A DNA stretch of 64,000 nt from Diatrype stigma (taxonomy: Eukaryota; Ascomycota; Sordariomycetes; Xylariales; Diatrypaceae), in assembly GCA_022225965.2 (NCBI GenBank), contig JAKJXP020000016.1, forward strand, positions 124,001 through 188,000, read 5' to 3'. This document shows positions 32,885 to 45,009 of the stretch, in pieces (the first letter of the stretch is position 1; every line of letters begins with the position of its first letter). The position numbers and the translations under genes are program-made. The notes below the pieces were generated by a model. It was not told the DNA's origin and did not search any database. It worked only from the letters and a program-made list of their open reading frames with translations.

Positions 32885-33547
32885 TCACTGAATTTCACCC
32901 TCCTTGACAAGGCGCCGAATCGTATTGATGCTTCCTTCGACGGCCATCTTCGCCATCTATAACCGCAGATATCAGCAAACGAGAGCGAGAAAATAACATA
33001 GGAGAGTTAATGTGTGCCTGGAGAAGGGTGACGAGCATTATAAACCACCATCACATCACTCTTGCTCTCACCGTTCCCCAAACTCACACCCTCTCTCGAC
33101 TCAACCTGGTAAACTCACCTTCCAATGCGACTCCTCGAGCTCCGTCGCCTCGGCGCTCCCCTCCGCGACGTCCGGATGTCTCCACTCGAACGAGTAGGTC
33201 ATGAGCAGCTCGCCGGCGGGCCCCTTACTGACGATGTTCGAGATGGTGCTACCATCCTCCTGCTCGAAGTCGACGCGCGCCGGCGCGTAGTGCACACAGG
33301 TCTCCTTGATAGGTTTGTTCTCGCCGGGCTTGCTGTTGTGAGGTCCGCCCTTGGCCGCGAACATCACCTCACGGATGACCTTCTCTCCCTCCTCCTGGAG
33401 CACCTTGCACGCAACGATGACGGGCACGAACTCCTCCGCGTGCCGCACCTTGCGCTGGAGGCCCGCCCACACCTGGGCCTGCGTCAGGGTGGGCGAGGCG
33501 CCGTCCGGGTTGATCGGCGCTGTGTATGCGATGTTGATTGAAACCAT
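32885..33547 (-). CDS. DUF1857 (AtaL-like) protein
   Basis: Exons 33547..33119 and 32956..32885 (162-bp intron, GTGAGT...TAG), 166 residues. The protein starts MVSINIAYTAPINPDGASP and continues with TQAQVWAGLQRKVRHAEEFV, VDFEQEDGSTISNIVS and MTYSFEWRHPDV, the pattern of the fungal DUF1857 family, which has a START/Bet v1-like (SRPBCC) hydrophobic-pocket fold. Exon 2 supplies the C-terminal helix (MAVEGSINTIRRLVKEGEI) and is needed to complete the fold. The family includes proteins beside secondary-metabolite clusters, but here no cluster genes are adjacent. A cytosolic small-molecule-binding protein is inferred; the ligand is unknown. Confidence 0.88.
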
Positions 33548-35361
33548 GGTGATGATAGTAATGGTGTTGCTGCTTTTTATTGAATGTCTATCTTGTGCGG
33601 CGGCTTGGATGTTGCTTCCGGTTTCAACTTCAACTAGCCTGAACCAGGCAAGTGTTTGTGGGCGGAATCGGTTTTATCTACAGAAGATGAAGCCCGGAGC
33701 TGAGGTGGGGATGTCGACTCGCGGGGTTCCGTGATGCCGGTCAATCACAAATGTTGCGTCACCGCAGTCACGGTTAGTAAGTACCACGGCAGTCACGGCC
33801 AAGACCGATGTTGCTATGTAAGTCGCGTCATCATCGGCGTTCCGAGATCTTCGGCCCGCTTTTGATTTGTAAGTTCCGTACCAAAGAAACTCGCGACCGG
33901 CAATGTACTGATTAGTCAAGTGGAAGTCGAGTTCAGGGACCTCGTGCTATTCGCGACTATACGAGTTCATTATTACCAAGATTAACTTCGAACTTCATGT
34001 CCTATAAACCTACACGATGAGAAAAAACCCTATTCTTGTTCACAGAATATAAGGGCCGGATCAAGGATTCTGATGCTGTCGACTATAACGAGACACTATT
34101 TGCAGCACTTCGTCTATCATCAAACTCTGCGCCTTCATACTCAGATTGGTCAAGAACAAACACTACATGTCGAAGTCAAAGCCGAGCCTAAGCATTAGCA
34201 TGATAGAACAGCATGAAAGAGATGTCTATGAGCAAAATGGGTGTATTAATATTCATGAAGGCGGCAGGCCTGGTGAGCTGCTCCCACTTCCTAGACCAGG
34301 TCCCAGGACGTAGCCATCTTTGTGTAGACGAAAACTATCAGAAACCGGTCCATCCCGGGGCCCCGAAATCGACCCAGTTTGATTCCCGAGACCTGCCCAT
34401 CCTGAACCCGTATCAATGCATTCGCCCAATCATTCCCTACAAACTACCCGAATGACCTTGTAGTACCTTTACGGTGTGAGGCACTGCGCGAAAACCTCTA
34501 CTTGGTTTGGATGAAGTCACCTTACTTTGTCGATGCATTACTCGACCGGGCTAGATCTTGAGATCCGCAGGCACCAGTTATGACCTGCATAACAGCAGTG
34601 CATGTGACGGAGCGACAAGCACGAATAGGATGAACCGAACTACACATGTATCCAAGGAATGGAGTAGGAGAACGTGTTATCTGGCATTTCTTTCTATGAA
34701 GCACGGTCGATCCCCTCGCGTTCTTCTTCTCTCTTTTCTTTCTCGACGCTGACTACTCGTGCTACTTCAACATTCGCGTTGTCAGACAAACGCTAGTCCA
34801 TGGTGCTTGTGGGCGTCGAGATCTTCATTCCCATGAGGCTCAGGCATGTGTTTCGATCGATTGGCTATCGCATCCCGGAGGGTCCCTTGAGCCCCATCGT
34901 TCATTGTAGGTGGAAGAGGTGGAGAACTAACTATATGTCACCAAACAGCGGGGTTCCATGCTGCGTACTCACTATAATATGTGGTGGGGTTGGCATTTCC
35001 AGAGTCCTAGTCCAGGCGCTGGGCAAGTGTGCCTCAACCGTGGCCTAGTATTGGATAGTCACAAGTTCCCCTTTCCGTTTAGACTTCGTAGACGTAGGGA
35101 GAGCCTGCGTAAGATCTACGAAGAGGAACTAGTTATGCCGTGGCTATGGTCGATCGGTTTGCATGACGGCAATGGGAGTTGTCGGGGTAGCGAAATTGAC
35201 CGGTATGGTAGTTATATACGTCTGGTCTCAACAAGAAAATTGACCCCTTTTCCTTTCTCTCTCTTGAAGTCCGTATACATATCTGCCAGAAAGCTATTCA
35301 ACCACCGCGAAGACAGATTCAACACCCCGCCCACCTAACACTCCCAGCATGCGAGAGTATC
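33548..35361. other. Gene-free spacer, 1.8 kb
   Basis: Separates the divergent DUF1857 (-) and BTA1 (+) genes and so should hold both promoters. Open frames of up to about 126 codons exist on both strands but none shows a family resemblance or an exon partner. Nothing else was found. Confidence 0.5.
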
Positions 35362-38075
35362 ATGGCTTCTCTTGGTGGTAACATACTATTAATCCCAAAC
35401 CCTCACGCTTCTATCTATATTTCTGGATTGGCAATCATCCTGCTGGTAGGAACATGCCTTTCCACCCTTTTCAGGAGGTCGATGAACAGTAGTACTGAGA
35501 ACCCCAGTGTTCTCCGATCTGTGTGGCTTTTTGTCTGGTCCTGCTTCCTCAAACCCCACAAGGGAGATGCCAAGCGCAATCAACAGGATGCGCTTGAGAG
35601 CTTCTACAAAGGACAGGCCGACGCCTACGATGCTACTAGGAAGACGCTCCTCAAAGGCCGTGAAGACATGCTAGCTCTCGCGGCTGCACAGGTCCTATAT
35701 AGGGTTCAGAGGGGAGACCAACCCTCCCACAGCAAGAGACGTATCTGGATCGATGTAAGCCGTACAACCAGAACCTCACGAGCAAAACCACCAAGGTTAA
35801 CGAGATTGGTAGATTGGTGGTGGAACCGGCTGGAACATAGAGGCCATGTCCCAGTATATCGATGTTCCTCAATTCTTCGACCGTGTTTACCTCGTCGACT
35901 TCTCGCCCTCGCTCTGCGAAGTCGCTCGAAAGAGGTTCGCTCGCCTAGGCTGGAAGAACGTCAAGGTCATATGTCAGGACGCAAGAATGTTCCGGTTGGA
36001 AGACCATGAACCAGCCTCCCAAGCCAGACGTTCACTTGATTTTGGCTATTTTGCCTCGGATAATCGCCCCGAGTATGGCGGTGCTGACCTGATTACCATG
36101 TCTTATAGCCTCTCGATGATGGTAAGTACCAGCAGATGTTTCGCCCAGTATGGGACTGACCACCTCTGCAGCCGGATCATTACTCTATCATTGATGCAGT
36201 CCCGTCACTGCTGGCACCTAGTGGTATCTTGGCCGTCGTCGACTTTTACGTCCAGTCTCAAGTAGACGTAGTCTTCAGGAACTATACAGGGGGTCTTGTC
36301 AACCGCCACGTGAACTTTCTCGCGAGGACCTTCTGGCGTGCTTGGTTTGATGTCGATCGAGTCTCCCTGGACCCTGGTCGCCGTGATTATCTGGAATACC
36401 GATTCGGCACCGTCCTTAACGTCAACAGTCGCAACTACGTTCTCGGCGCGATTCCATACTACATCTGGCTGGGCGCTCATAAGCGGCCGTCCTCATCGAG
36501 TCTCCCGCACGAAATCGTGGAGAGGGTCGATGCGCTGGTCACCGAGTCGCCTTACCTCCGCCCAGAAAACCGCTCGAAGGCCCTGTCCCATGCAGTCGAT
36601 AGAACAGCCCCTGAGATCCGCTCTAAAGCTTTCGATGCGGCCATTGCGAACTTGTCGTCGAACTTGCCACTCCCCGCCTTCTTCTACCAGAACCACCACT
36701 ACAGGATCCACTACGACGACCAGCTGAGGAAGCACACCCAGTTCAACGACGAGTACATATACGCGTTCACGTGGGAGGATACCCGCGTAGACGAGCGCAT
36801 CCTGAAGCTTAAGTCCGACGACGTGGTACTTGCCATCACCAGCGCCGGCGATAACATCCTGTCGTTGCGCTGCAAGGACCGGCGCGGATCCACGCCGTGG
36901 ACCTGAACCCGGCGCAGAACCACCTGCTCGAGCTCAAGGTGGCGGCGTACGCGTCCCTCCCGTACGCAGACTTCTGGCAGATCTTCGGCGAGGGCAAGCA
37001 CCCGGCGTTCCGCTCGCTGCTCGTCGAGAAGATGTCCCCGCACCTGTCCAGCCGCGCGTTCCAGTACTGGCTGCACCGCGAGCACGTCTTCACCCGCAAC
37101 TCCACTACCACTACCACCAGCGGTGGCGGCCTCTACGACACGGGTGGCTCCAAGCACGCCCTCCGCATCTTCCGCTGGATCTCGTGCGTCTTCGGGTGCC
37201 GCACCGCCGTGCGTCAGCTCCTCGCGGCCAAGACCCTGAACGAGCAGCGGGAGGTCTGGCGGGGGCGCATCCGCCCAGCGCTCCTATCGCGCCTCGTGTC
37301 CAAGTTCGTCGTCAGCCAGGAGGCATTCCTGTGGACGGCGCTAGGGGTGCCGAAGAACCAGCTCGCCATCATCGAGGCGGATCACGCGGCCTCAGATGCC
37401 GTGCGCGGCAACAGCGGCGGTATAAATGGCAATGCGAGTGGCTTGCCTCGGGCTAAGAACACGCGCTCGCACGCCATCTGGGAGTACATGGTTAGCACGC
37501 TAGACCCGGTCGTCGAATCGACGCACATCGGGGCCGACAACCCGTACTACCTCGTGTGCCTGGACGGGAAGTTCTCGCCGCGCTGCCACTCGGACTACCT
37601 GAGCAAGGAAGCGCACGCGCGGCTGTCGCGGCCCGGGAACAACGCGCTCGAGGGCCTCCGTATCCACACGGATGAGCTGGACGAGGTCATCGCGCGCGTC
37701 GCGCCCGGAACGCTGACCGTGGCCGTCGTCATGGATAGCATGGACTGGTTCGATCCCCCGGGGCCGGGGTTATCTCCGGGGTCGACGTCTGCAGCGACGT
37801 CGCAGATCACGAAGCTGAACCGCGCCCTGAGGATGGGCGGACGCGTTCTGCTCCGCTCGGCGGGGCTCAGGCCCTGGTACGTCGACGAGTTCGAGAGGCA
37901 CGGCTTCGTGGCTAAGTGCCACGGCTCGCGGAAGGACGGCGCATGCATCGATCGCGTCAATATGTATGCGTCCTGTTGGGTCATGACCAAGCGGGAGAAC
38001 CTGGCGCCGCCTACGCCTGAGCCCGAGGCCGGCGACGGCGGGAATGGTCCAGAACTTTCCTTCTTGGAGATCTGA
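35362..38075 (+). CDS. BTA1: Betaine lipid (DGTS) synthase BTA1, with a one-base frame break
   Basis: Exons 35362..35754, 35813..36121 and 36172..38075, about 868 residues if the frame break is ignored. BTA1 makes diacylglyceryl-trimethylhomoserine from diacylglycerol and S-adenosylmethionine at the ER. Residues about 10-35 are a membrane anchor. The BtaB-like methyltransferase part comes first: DIGGGTGWNIEAM (SAM site, residues 133-139) and VYLVDFSPSLCEVARKR. The BtaA-like 3-amino-3-carboxypropyl transferase part fills the second half (DDVVLAITSAGDNILS, RIHAVDLNPAQNHLLELK, YYLVCLDGKFSPRCHSDYL, VVMDSMDWFDP). Between DNILS and ALQGPARIHAVDL one base is missing at 36865-36866: the upstream frame runs into a stop at 36906 while conserved sequence continues in another frame. 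No intron can repair it. This is either a sequencing error or a recent inactivating deletion. Confidence 0.9.
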
Positions 38076-38906
38076 TGAAAAAAGGGTTGTTTGTATATGT
38101 ACGTGTCGATGCCTACTTAGTAGGGTCTTTCGAACGTAAGTAGTAACTAAGAAAATAAATAGGGAACGAAATGGCGGCTTGTCCCGCCCGTGCTGCCTTC
38201 GTAAAAGGCCGTTCGTTACAACAACAGCCCCTGAGGGAGACTCTCGTATCGCGAGAATTGGTTGAGGGGATGCGGCTTCAAAGGCTTCAAACGTAATGCA
38301 ATAAACTAGATGACACAGAGATAAAGAAAGGTCCGAATATGGTTGCGATCTTCTGTCTAGGCAGACATTGCATTAATGTACTATATACAGAGTCATACCT
38401 ACTCACGGTGAGAATACTTACACACTCCACCTGCATCCTCCCGTCGTGTAGCTTATATGGTAGCATGATTACAGATGTTGACACTTAGACAAAGGACATT
38501 ACGGTAACTGGATCGCGATAAACATGTTCCTCAAGGATCGGCCTGATGTAACGCTGCATATGTCTCAATTAGGGGCTACTGTAAGTCCTACATTAGTACG
38601 TACATAGTAGGTATCATCATCCCCTATTACTCCGTCCGAACTAGATAATTTAGCTGCCTAATACAGGGGCAGAGCGGTTTTTACCGCCTGCAAACTCATA
38701 GCCTCAAGCTGAACCCGCCGACTTTAGCGATTGGACTGAGCAGATTATACTTCGAAGTTCGTGGCATCTTTTCAACTTAGCACTTTCACATGATACCCTG
38801 ACCTGGTTGGGGGTTTATTTCACCCATTTTTCGAGGATGAGCCTGTCCTTTCGATCTACACCAGGGAAACCGAATTAGTTATCGCAATACTTCGTATTTA
38901 GAGATA
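38076..38906. other. Spacer between BTA1 and the DUF726 gene
   Basis: About 830 bp holding the BTA1 3' end and the DUF726 promoter. A small perfect palindrome, GCGGTTTTTACCGC, lies near 38672. No coding sequence is seen. Confidence 0.5.
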
Positions 38907-41384
38907 ATGGCGCCACTCACAACCGAGCCCGATCACCTGAGGGTGGTCCTGAATCTGGCCCGGCGCAAAGCATACTACAGCCTGGTATCCGAGATCACAG
39001 CGTACATGCGATCGCAATTAGAGCTACGCGAAGCAGAGGCCAGCCGAGAAACCCCCTCAAATGCGGCAGCTTCTCCATCGGCGCATGACCCGCCGCCGTA
39101 CTCTGTGCGGGATGCCCCACCTGGGACCGGCGGCGACAACGGCGGCGCGGAATCGGTCCAGGGACGAAATCAGAGGCCACCGCGTCGGGAAAAATACGTC
39201 CCGCCCAGCGCTGCACTTGTCCGCCTCCGCAAGGCAGCGCTCATGCACTTCGACTCGTGGCGCGTCGAGACGATGGGCAAGCTAAAGGAAGTCGTCAGCA
39301 AGGCGGACGACCAAGCCGTGCTTGACGCGCGGCGCAAGCGCGCTGACATGCTTGCCGCCCGGAGTCGGGACATCCCGGCCGACGGGGAGGATCTGCTCCT
39401 AGATCTCGGCGACCCGACACCAAACCCAGATAGCAAGAAGATCCAGACCGCGCAGGGCGGCAGCCCCGGATCGCTGTCGAGCTTCCAGAACCTGTACCAC
39501 CCCATCCCGACGCGGCTGACGACGATCCCGCTCGAAGACCGCCAGGAGGTCCTGAGCGCCACGATGCTGGCGCTGTTGTCGACGGGCAGCTACTCGGCAC
39601 ACTCCCGGACGCTGGTGTGCTACCTTGCGTCGGCGCTGGAGATCCCGCCCAAGTTCCTCGACGGCGAGGAGGCGCAGATCGCCACGACGATGGTGGAGTC
39701 AGCGCAGAAGGCGGACGAAGAGGAAATTCGGAAGAAACAGAGCGGTAGTGGGATGTCGGCCGACGCCGTAGCCGCGAAGCGCCGGCAACAGGGCCAGGCG
39801 AGCCGGTTCTGGAAGGTGGGCTTGGCGTCGGTGGCGGGCGCGGCCCTCATCGGCGTGACGGGCGGGCTGGCGGCTCCGGTTGTCGCGGGCGCTATCGGCG
39901 GACTGATGGGGTCCGTGGGGCTCGGCGGACTCGCCAGCTTCCTGGGTATCTTCTGGATGAATGGCGCGCTCGTCGGCACGCTGTTCGGCGCCTTCGGCGC
40001 TAAGATGACCGGCGAGATGATCGATAATTACGCTAAGGAGGTCGAGGACTTCAAGTTCCTCCCGCTGGCGGATGAGTGGGGTGAGGGGTTATCACCGACG
40101 GGCGCGAGCTCGGGCACGGGCGTGTCGTCGTCGGCGGCTTCGTCATCAGTGACGCGCCGCCTCCGAGTCACCATCGGCATCAACGGCTGGCTCACATCGG
40201 AGAGTGACGTGACAAAGCCGTGGCGCACGCTCGGTGATGAATCAGAGGTGTTCGCGCTGCGGTACGAAATGCGGAGCCTGCTCGCGCTTGGCGCCGGCTT
40301 GCAAGAGCTGGTGGCTTCGTACGCTTGGGGCACGATCCGCGCGGAGATCCTACGCCGTACGGTTTTGGCGACGCTATGGTCGGCGCTCTGGCCCATCCAC
40401 CTTGTTACCATGGCGGCGAACCTCGACAACCCCTTTAGCCTGGCGCGCAACCGGTCAGAGAAGGCTGGACGTGTGCTGGCCGACGCCCTGATCAACCGCG
40501 TTCAAGGGGAGCGACCCGTTACTCTGGTCGGCTACTCGCTCGGCGCCCGCGTCATCTATACTTGTCTGCGTGCGCTCGCCGAGAAACGCGCTTTCGGTCT
40601 CGTCGATAACGTCGTTTTGATCGGCGCCCCTGTCCCGTCGAATCCGGCTCACTGGCAGGTTATGCGGTCTGTTGTCGCGGGCCGTCTGTTCAATGTGTAT
40701 AGCTCCAACGACCTCATCCTTGCGTTCCTGTATCGGGCGACGAGCGCGCAGCTCGGCATCGCCGGCCTCGAGGCCATCAACTGCGGGGGTGTGCAGGAAG
40801 AGGACGAAGGCGTCATCAACCTGGACCTCAGCGAGGAGGTTCAGGGCCACACCCGCTACCCAGACCTCATCGCGCGGATCCTGACGCGCTGCGGGTTCCC
40901 CAATGTCAAGGGCGGCACGGACGAGATTGAGAAGGAGGCAGTGGATGCCGGTGATGATCACAACGCCAACACAATCCGGCTTCGCGACCGCGACTTCGCC
41001 GAGTCGGGCAACTTGATCGACTACAACGAAGCAACATCCCCGCAGCCCTCCAAGCACACGCTGCGCGAACTGGAGAACGAGAAGTTCGACCCCACTGTCA
41101 AAAGCGTCCTAGAGCAGAAGAGCGATGCCGGCGTCCGGGAGGCCAAGATACGAGGATCTAACAGCAAGGTTTCAGCGGCAGTGACGAAGTCGATGCCGGA
41201 TTTGACCAACTCAGTAGGTAGTGAACACCCTTCTGGCTCGCTTCCCCCTGTGAGGGCAACCAGTACTGGCCCGGTCCCAGTAACCAATGACGAAGACGAC
41301 GCTGATAACGATTCCGAGGGGGATATTCGGATGGTGGACGATGATGAGATGGAGGTTTTTGAACCCCTAGCGATGGAGGATTGA
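38907..41384 (+). CDS. DUF726 / TMCO4-type membrane hydrolase
   Basis: Intron-free, 825 residues. DUF726 proteins (human TMCO4, yeast Mil1/YFL034W) combine Gly-rich membrane segments with an alpha/beta-hydrolase domain. Residues about 305-380 hold the hydrophobic stretch (GLASVAGAALIGVTGGLAAP, ASFLGIFWMNGALVGTLFGA). The hydrolase domain follows: RLRVTIGINGWLTSESDV, then VTLVGYSLGARVIYTCLRAL with nucleophile S544 in GYSLG. NVVLIGAPVPSNPAHW, FNVYSSNDLIL (candidate Asp) and LSEEVQGHTRYPDLI (candidate His) complete a plausible triad. The first 250 residues are low-conservation, with predicted helices; the tail is acidic. A membrane-linked lipase or esterase role is inferred. It is in tandem with BTA1, but the 830-bp gap and fungal transcription give no operon. 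Confidence 0.92.
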   Translation: MAPLTTEPDHLRVVLNLARRKAYYSLVSEITAYMRSQLELREAEASRETPSNAAASPSAHDPPPYSVRDAPPGTGGDNGGAESVQGRNQRPPRREKYVPPSAALVRLRKAALMHFDSWRVETMGKLKEVVSKADDQAVLDARRKRADMLAARSRDIPADGEDLLLDLGDPTPNPDSKKIQTAQGGSPGSLSSFQNLYHPIPTRLTTIPLEDRQEVLSATMLALLSTGSYSAHSRTLVCYLASALEIPPKFLDGEEAQIATTMVESAQKADEEEIRKKQSGSGMSADAVAAKRRQQGQASRFWKVGLASVAGAALIGVTGGLAAPVVAGAIGGLMGSVGLGGLASFLGIFWMNGALVGTLFGAFGAKMTGEMIDNYAKEVEDFKFLPLADEWGEGLSPTGASSGTGVSSSAASSSVTRRLRVTIGINGWLTSESDVTKPWRTLGDESEVFALRYEMRSLLALGAGLQELVASYAWGTIRAEILRRTVLATLWSALWPIHLVTMAANLDNPFSLARNRSEKAGRVLADALINRVQGERPVTLVGYSLGARVIYTCLRALAEKRAFGLVDNVVLIGAPVPSNPAHWQVMRSVVAGRLFNVYSSNDLILAFLYRATSAQLGIAGLEAINCGGVQEEDEGVINLDLSEEVQGHTRYPDLIARILTRCGFPNVKGGTDEIEKEAVDAGDDHNANTIRLRDRDFAESGNLIDYNEATSPQPSKHTLRELENEKFDPTVKSVLEQKSDAGVREAKIRGSNSKVSAAVTKSMPDLTNSVGSEHPSGSLPPVRATSTGPVPVTNDEDDADNDSEGDIRMVDDDEMEVFEPLAMED

Positions 41385-41867
41385 GTCTGGTGGTATGGCA
41401 ATTCGTAAGCAGTGGCTCCTACACTATTCGTCTTGTTTGGGCGTTATCTAGTGTACATGTTCAAGTAACTTTATAGTACCCGATCATGTACCCGGCCATG
41501 TCCATTCCCATTCCTTCGGCCGTCACTACGTACTCGACGAGCCTTCCATACACCGTACACCAGATAACGTTATGAGGCATAGTGCACCAGATATCGCTGG
41601 CTTCAATATCATGTCTGAGAATCATTATGTCAAGACTAACCGGAGTGAGTTAACGGGCATGTTGTAAGGACCGATGGTTGTCTGACTAGAGCTAGCATCA
41701 CGGTGAGTGGTCTAGGAGCCTCGTATAAACGAACACCTCTACATAACGAGCGCTGGTGATAGGTTTCGTTTGAGTCATAACACGTGAGGGTCTCTAGACA
41801 GGGGCCCCTTTAACTGCTACTTCTTTCTCGGTATGTGGAGATACATCATCCAGACGGTTTTTGGGAT
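41385..41867. other. 3' flank of the DUF726 gene
   Basis: Noncoding sequence up to the transposon at 41868. The last 8 bases (41860-41867) are the left copy of its target-site duplication. Confidence 0.5.
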
Positions 41868-42573
41868 GAGTACTCCTATTCACACCTTAGTTTTCACACC
41901 TTAGTTTTCCAATGGCAAGTGGCAACGCTCCGTCCAAATGCGCTGTCGCCCTCTTGCACTTATTACCTCCTTACGAATAACCTCATAACAACACAATTTA
42001 TAAAGAATATCTCTTCTGTATTAGTTAATTTACATACAAATTCGGTAATTCCCGAAGTCCGATTAATTTTGCGATTCTTTTTGGTGGAGTAACGTATAAG
42101 TGAAGTATAGGGATAAAAGGCTGTTAATCATTAATGTGGTAACTGCAAGTTGCACCTAAGAAACTTTTTCCGGGGTGCCCCAAAATTGACATTCAGCCCA
42201 CTGTAACTTAGTGGACACCACCTAAACGCCAGCGCACCACCCACTATAACTGTAAAAGGGGCCATGGAGGATTCATCCGAAGAATCCGAAACAAGGTTGA
42301 GGGGTTCGGCGGTAACCTGACGCATCGTAAAGTGCCTTCTAAACGTATTGGTGCTTATAAGTATAAGCGTTGTTGTTATTGAACGTTGTTGTTGTAAAAT
42401 CGAGTATTGCAATTGTTGTTATTCTAAGGGGGGATAAACAAAGGAATTAGCTTACAGGCGCAAATGGCTGCAAAGGATTCGCGATGGGGGCGGACCGTCA
42501 GAAATTTATCGGGCCGAATACAGGTGGTTCAAAAAACTAAGGTGTAGAAACTAAGGTGTGAATAGGAGTACTC
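41868..42573. mobile_element. Non-autonomous TIR DNA transposon (MITE, hAT-like)
   Basis: A 706-bp element bounded by terminal inverted repeats. The left end begins GAGTACTCCTATTCACACC, and the reverse complement of the right end is identical there. Similarity continues for about 42 bases with two mismatches, including a tandem 14-bp unit CACCTTAGTTTT(C/T)A in each arm. It is flanked on both sides by the perfect 8-bp duplication TTTGGGAT (41860-41867 and 42574-42581). An 8-bp duplication is typical of the hAT superfamily, although the terminal bases are not the usual hAT CAG. There is no transposase; the longest open frame (42412-42131, minus, 93 codons) has no recognised family. It must have been moved in trans by an autonomous relative. 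Confidence 0.9.
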
Positions 42574-42581
42574 TTTGGGAT

Positions 42582-45009
42582 ATATCGATCACTCAATCGC
42601 TCTATAGGAAATTATCAGGCGGACATTGATAGGTAACCTTTGCTCGGCTATTTATCCCAAAATCATGACAAGAATTAGCATTACTGATAAAGAATGACCA
42701 CTTCATCAAGCGATGAAGAGCTCCAAAATCTCACGAGTTTATGCCCGACATACTTAATCGACGATCTCCTTCACCGGGACGGGATTGTCCATTCCAGGTT
42801 TTCCTAACCTACCCTGGCTATGCACTATTATTAACAGCTGGTACGGATGCTCGCTCATATCGAAGTTTGGCACAAGGCTATTTGATTTCGCTTAGATACC
42901 TTTCCCTGGATCAATGGTTGACGAACTGGGATACGCGGAGTAAGCCACTCTGTTCCGCGGTCAAGATTGGACTATAGCATCGTGGGGTTAGCTTTGCATA
43001 TGCCCTCATGTCCTGAGTTCTAGGACAAATCTTCTCTAGTAATATCATGCGCTGCACATTGTAAGCCAACATATCATGAGGCTATGAAAGTTTTCTAAGA
43101 GGCGCTATAAAATAGCAAGTGAAAAACAGCCGAGAATTTGATATATATTACCTTCAATCTTTACGCCGTTCGAAGACATCCCCCCTCGCGTCGCCAAAAA
43201 TCCCGCATGGCTAGTCGACCCACGTTTTGGAAGACCGATAGTCTTTCTTGAACTAAGAGAACCCCGATAGTGTAACCTATCTCTTGTGATCATTAATCAC
43301 ATATTACCGTAGACTGTAACTCTGGCCGAACTTTCTCGGTATAGGCTTCATTCGTTCACGATGCCCTGGACGTCTAGACTACAGACCCGTATATCAACAA
43401 GCCACGCTAAAACTGCGAGGACCTCTGGCCGAGTCAAAGGGATGATAAAAAGGTTTGAGGACCCGAGCAGTTGGTACTCGGCCGGGGAATGACGCCTTGC
43501 GTTAAGAGGATCCACATCCGGTCCTGCCCTGGCAGCCCTGGCTAGCCATCCTTATGTATGCCACATGGGAGACTTCCATGGGAGATGGAAGTCGTGGAGT
43601 CACGACCACCGGCCCAGCACTCCAGCCAGCTTACGTACGTGGTTAAACGTGCTGTGCCACGAATTCCCATGATTGCGTTCATGCGATTGCGTTCGTGCCT
43701 GTGACGCATGCTGACGAACGGGGTTGGTCATTCCCGCAATATGGGGAGTGTGCACGACCGGCACGGTAGGGCAGCCAAGCCAGATTTTTTCTCCTTCGTA
43801 CCCAGGCCTGCCCAGACCCAATTACGCCGATCGTGAATTGAATTGGTTCTAGTTAGCTAGTTAGGTGGGTAATCTTGGGGATGCACCATGTGCCACCAGT
43901 GACGGAAACTTGTCCTAGTCAGGGGTAGATTTCCGTCAATCCTACGGGGTGCAATCATAAAGTCACACAAGCGCCATGCCGCCTTTTCATTTGGGGAAAG
44001 ACGTCGTCGCAGAATACACATCCTGCCTTGGCCACCCATAGAGGTTTTCATGATGTTTCATGAAACACGGACGTGCTCGTGCGCAAAATGTTGTGAACAT
44101 GAAAGCTCTTCGACGGAAGTTCGACTATCCATGTACCTACCAAGCTACTACTGAGTCCTTGGGATTACGATGTATCTTCGAATGGAAGGGAAAGCTTCCA
44201 ATTCATCAATACCACCATTGGAGTATTCGCCAAATAAGCATTGGAACAGCAGCCCGGCGAATAATCAGCTGTTCGACTGGAGAAAAGTCGTATTCCAGAC
44301 CAGCGTATCTGATGAGGGAGTGATGAATTCTTAATCGGTGCATAGGCACTATGTACGTTGAAGGCTATCACAGGAATTACATGGTACTATCTTCTAGAAT
44401 GACATGATTTTCCCTGAGCCTGACAAACTCCGTTGGGTCAGGAGTTTCAGTAGCTTCGCTCGGCCAATATAATTCGCACCGCCCTTATCACTAACGTTAC
44501 TAACCGGGACTAATCACACTTCCCCGAAAGAGCTATCACCATAGGTGGTATAGTCTGATATAGTGACACAGATGACACTAACGTTAGTCCTACGCAAAGA
44601 TGCACTTCGAAGCGATCAGATCCTGGCCCATGCCATCGACCGTATCTTGCGGACTTTTGCTCAAGCGGAAGATGCTAATTCCACGCCTATCAGTCTTAGC
44701 TGTAGAAACATAACAGTAAACAGATTTTGCTAGAGCCTAGCGGTCACGAACTGTATGGACCGGGGCAATCTCAACTAGTCACACTCACACGCAAGGGAGA
44801 TAACATGTAACATGGGGCAACAGGGCTGGCCGTGTCAACGGTGACATACATATGTATAAGCCTGGCCCCCCAGTCCAGATCGACACCGACGGGGTGGATC
44901 GGATCTTGCATGGTTCTTTCCATCAACCTTTATATTCATCCCAGGCTGCCAGTGCAACGTCGAATATCTTCCTTCGCAAACGAACGGTGGACTTCCCACC
45001 CGCCTGTGC
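42582..45009. other. Gene-free spacer, 2.4 kb
   Basis: No gene is supported on either strand. Minor structure: an imperfect tandem of ATTGCGTTC words near 43670-43695 and a short inverted motif around 43565-43590 (ACTTCCATGGGAGATGGAAGT). The promoter of the rhodopsin-domain gene should lie at its right end. Confidence 0.5.

Noticed and set aside
43565..43590. Short inverted motif ACTTCCATGGGAGATGGAAGT
   Set aside because: Too short and imperfect to call a transposon end or regulatory palindrome.
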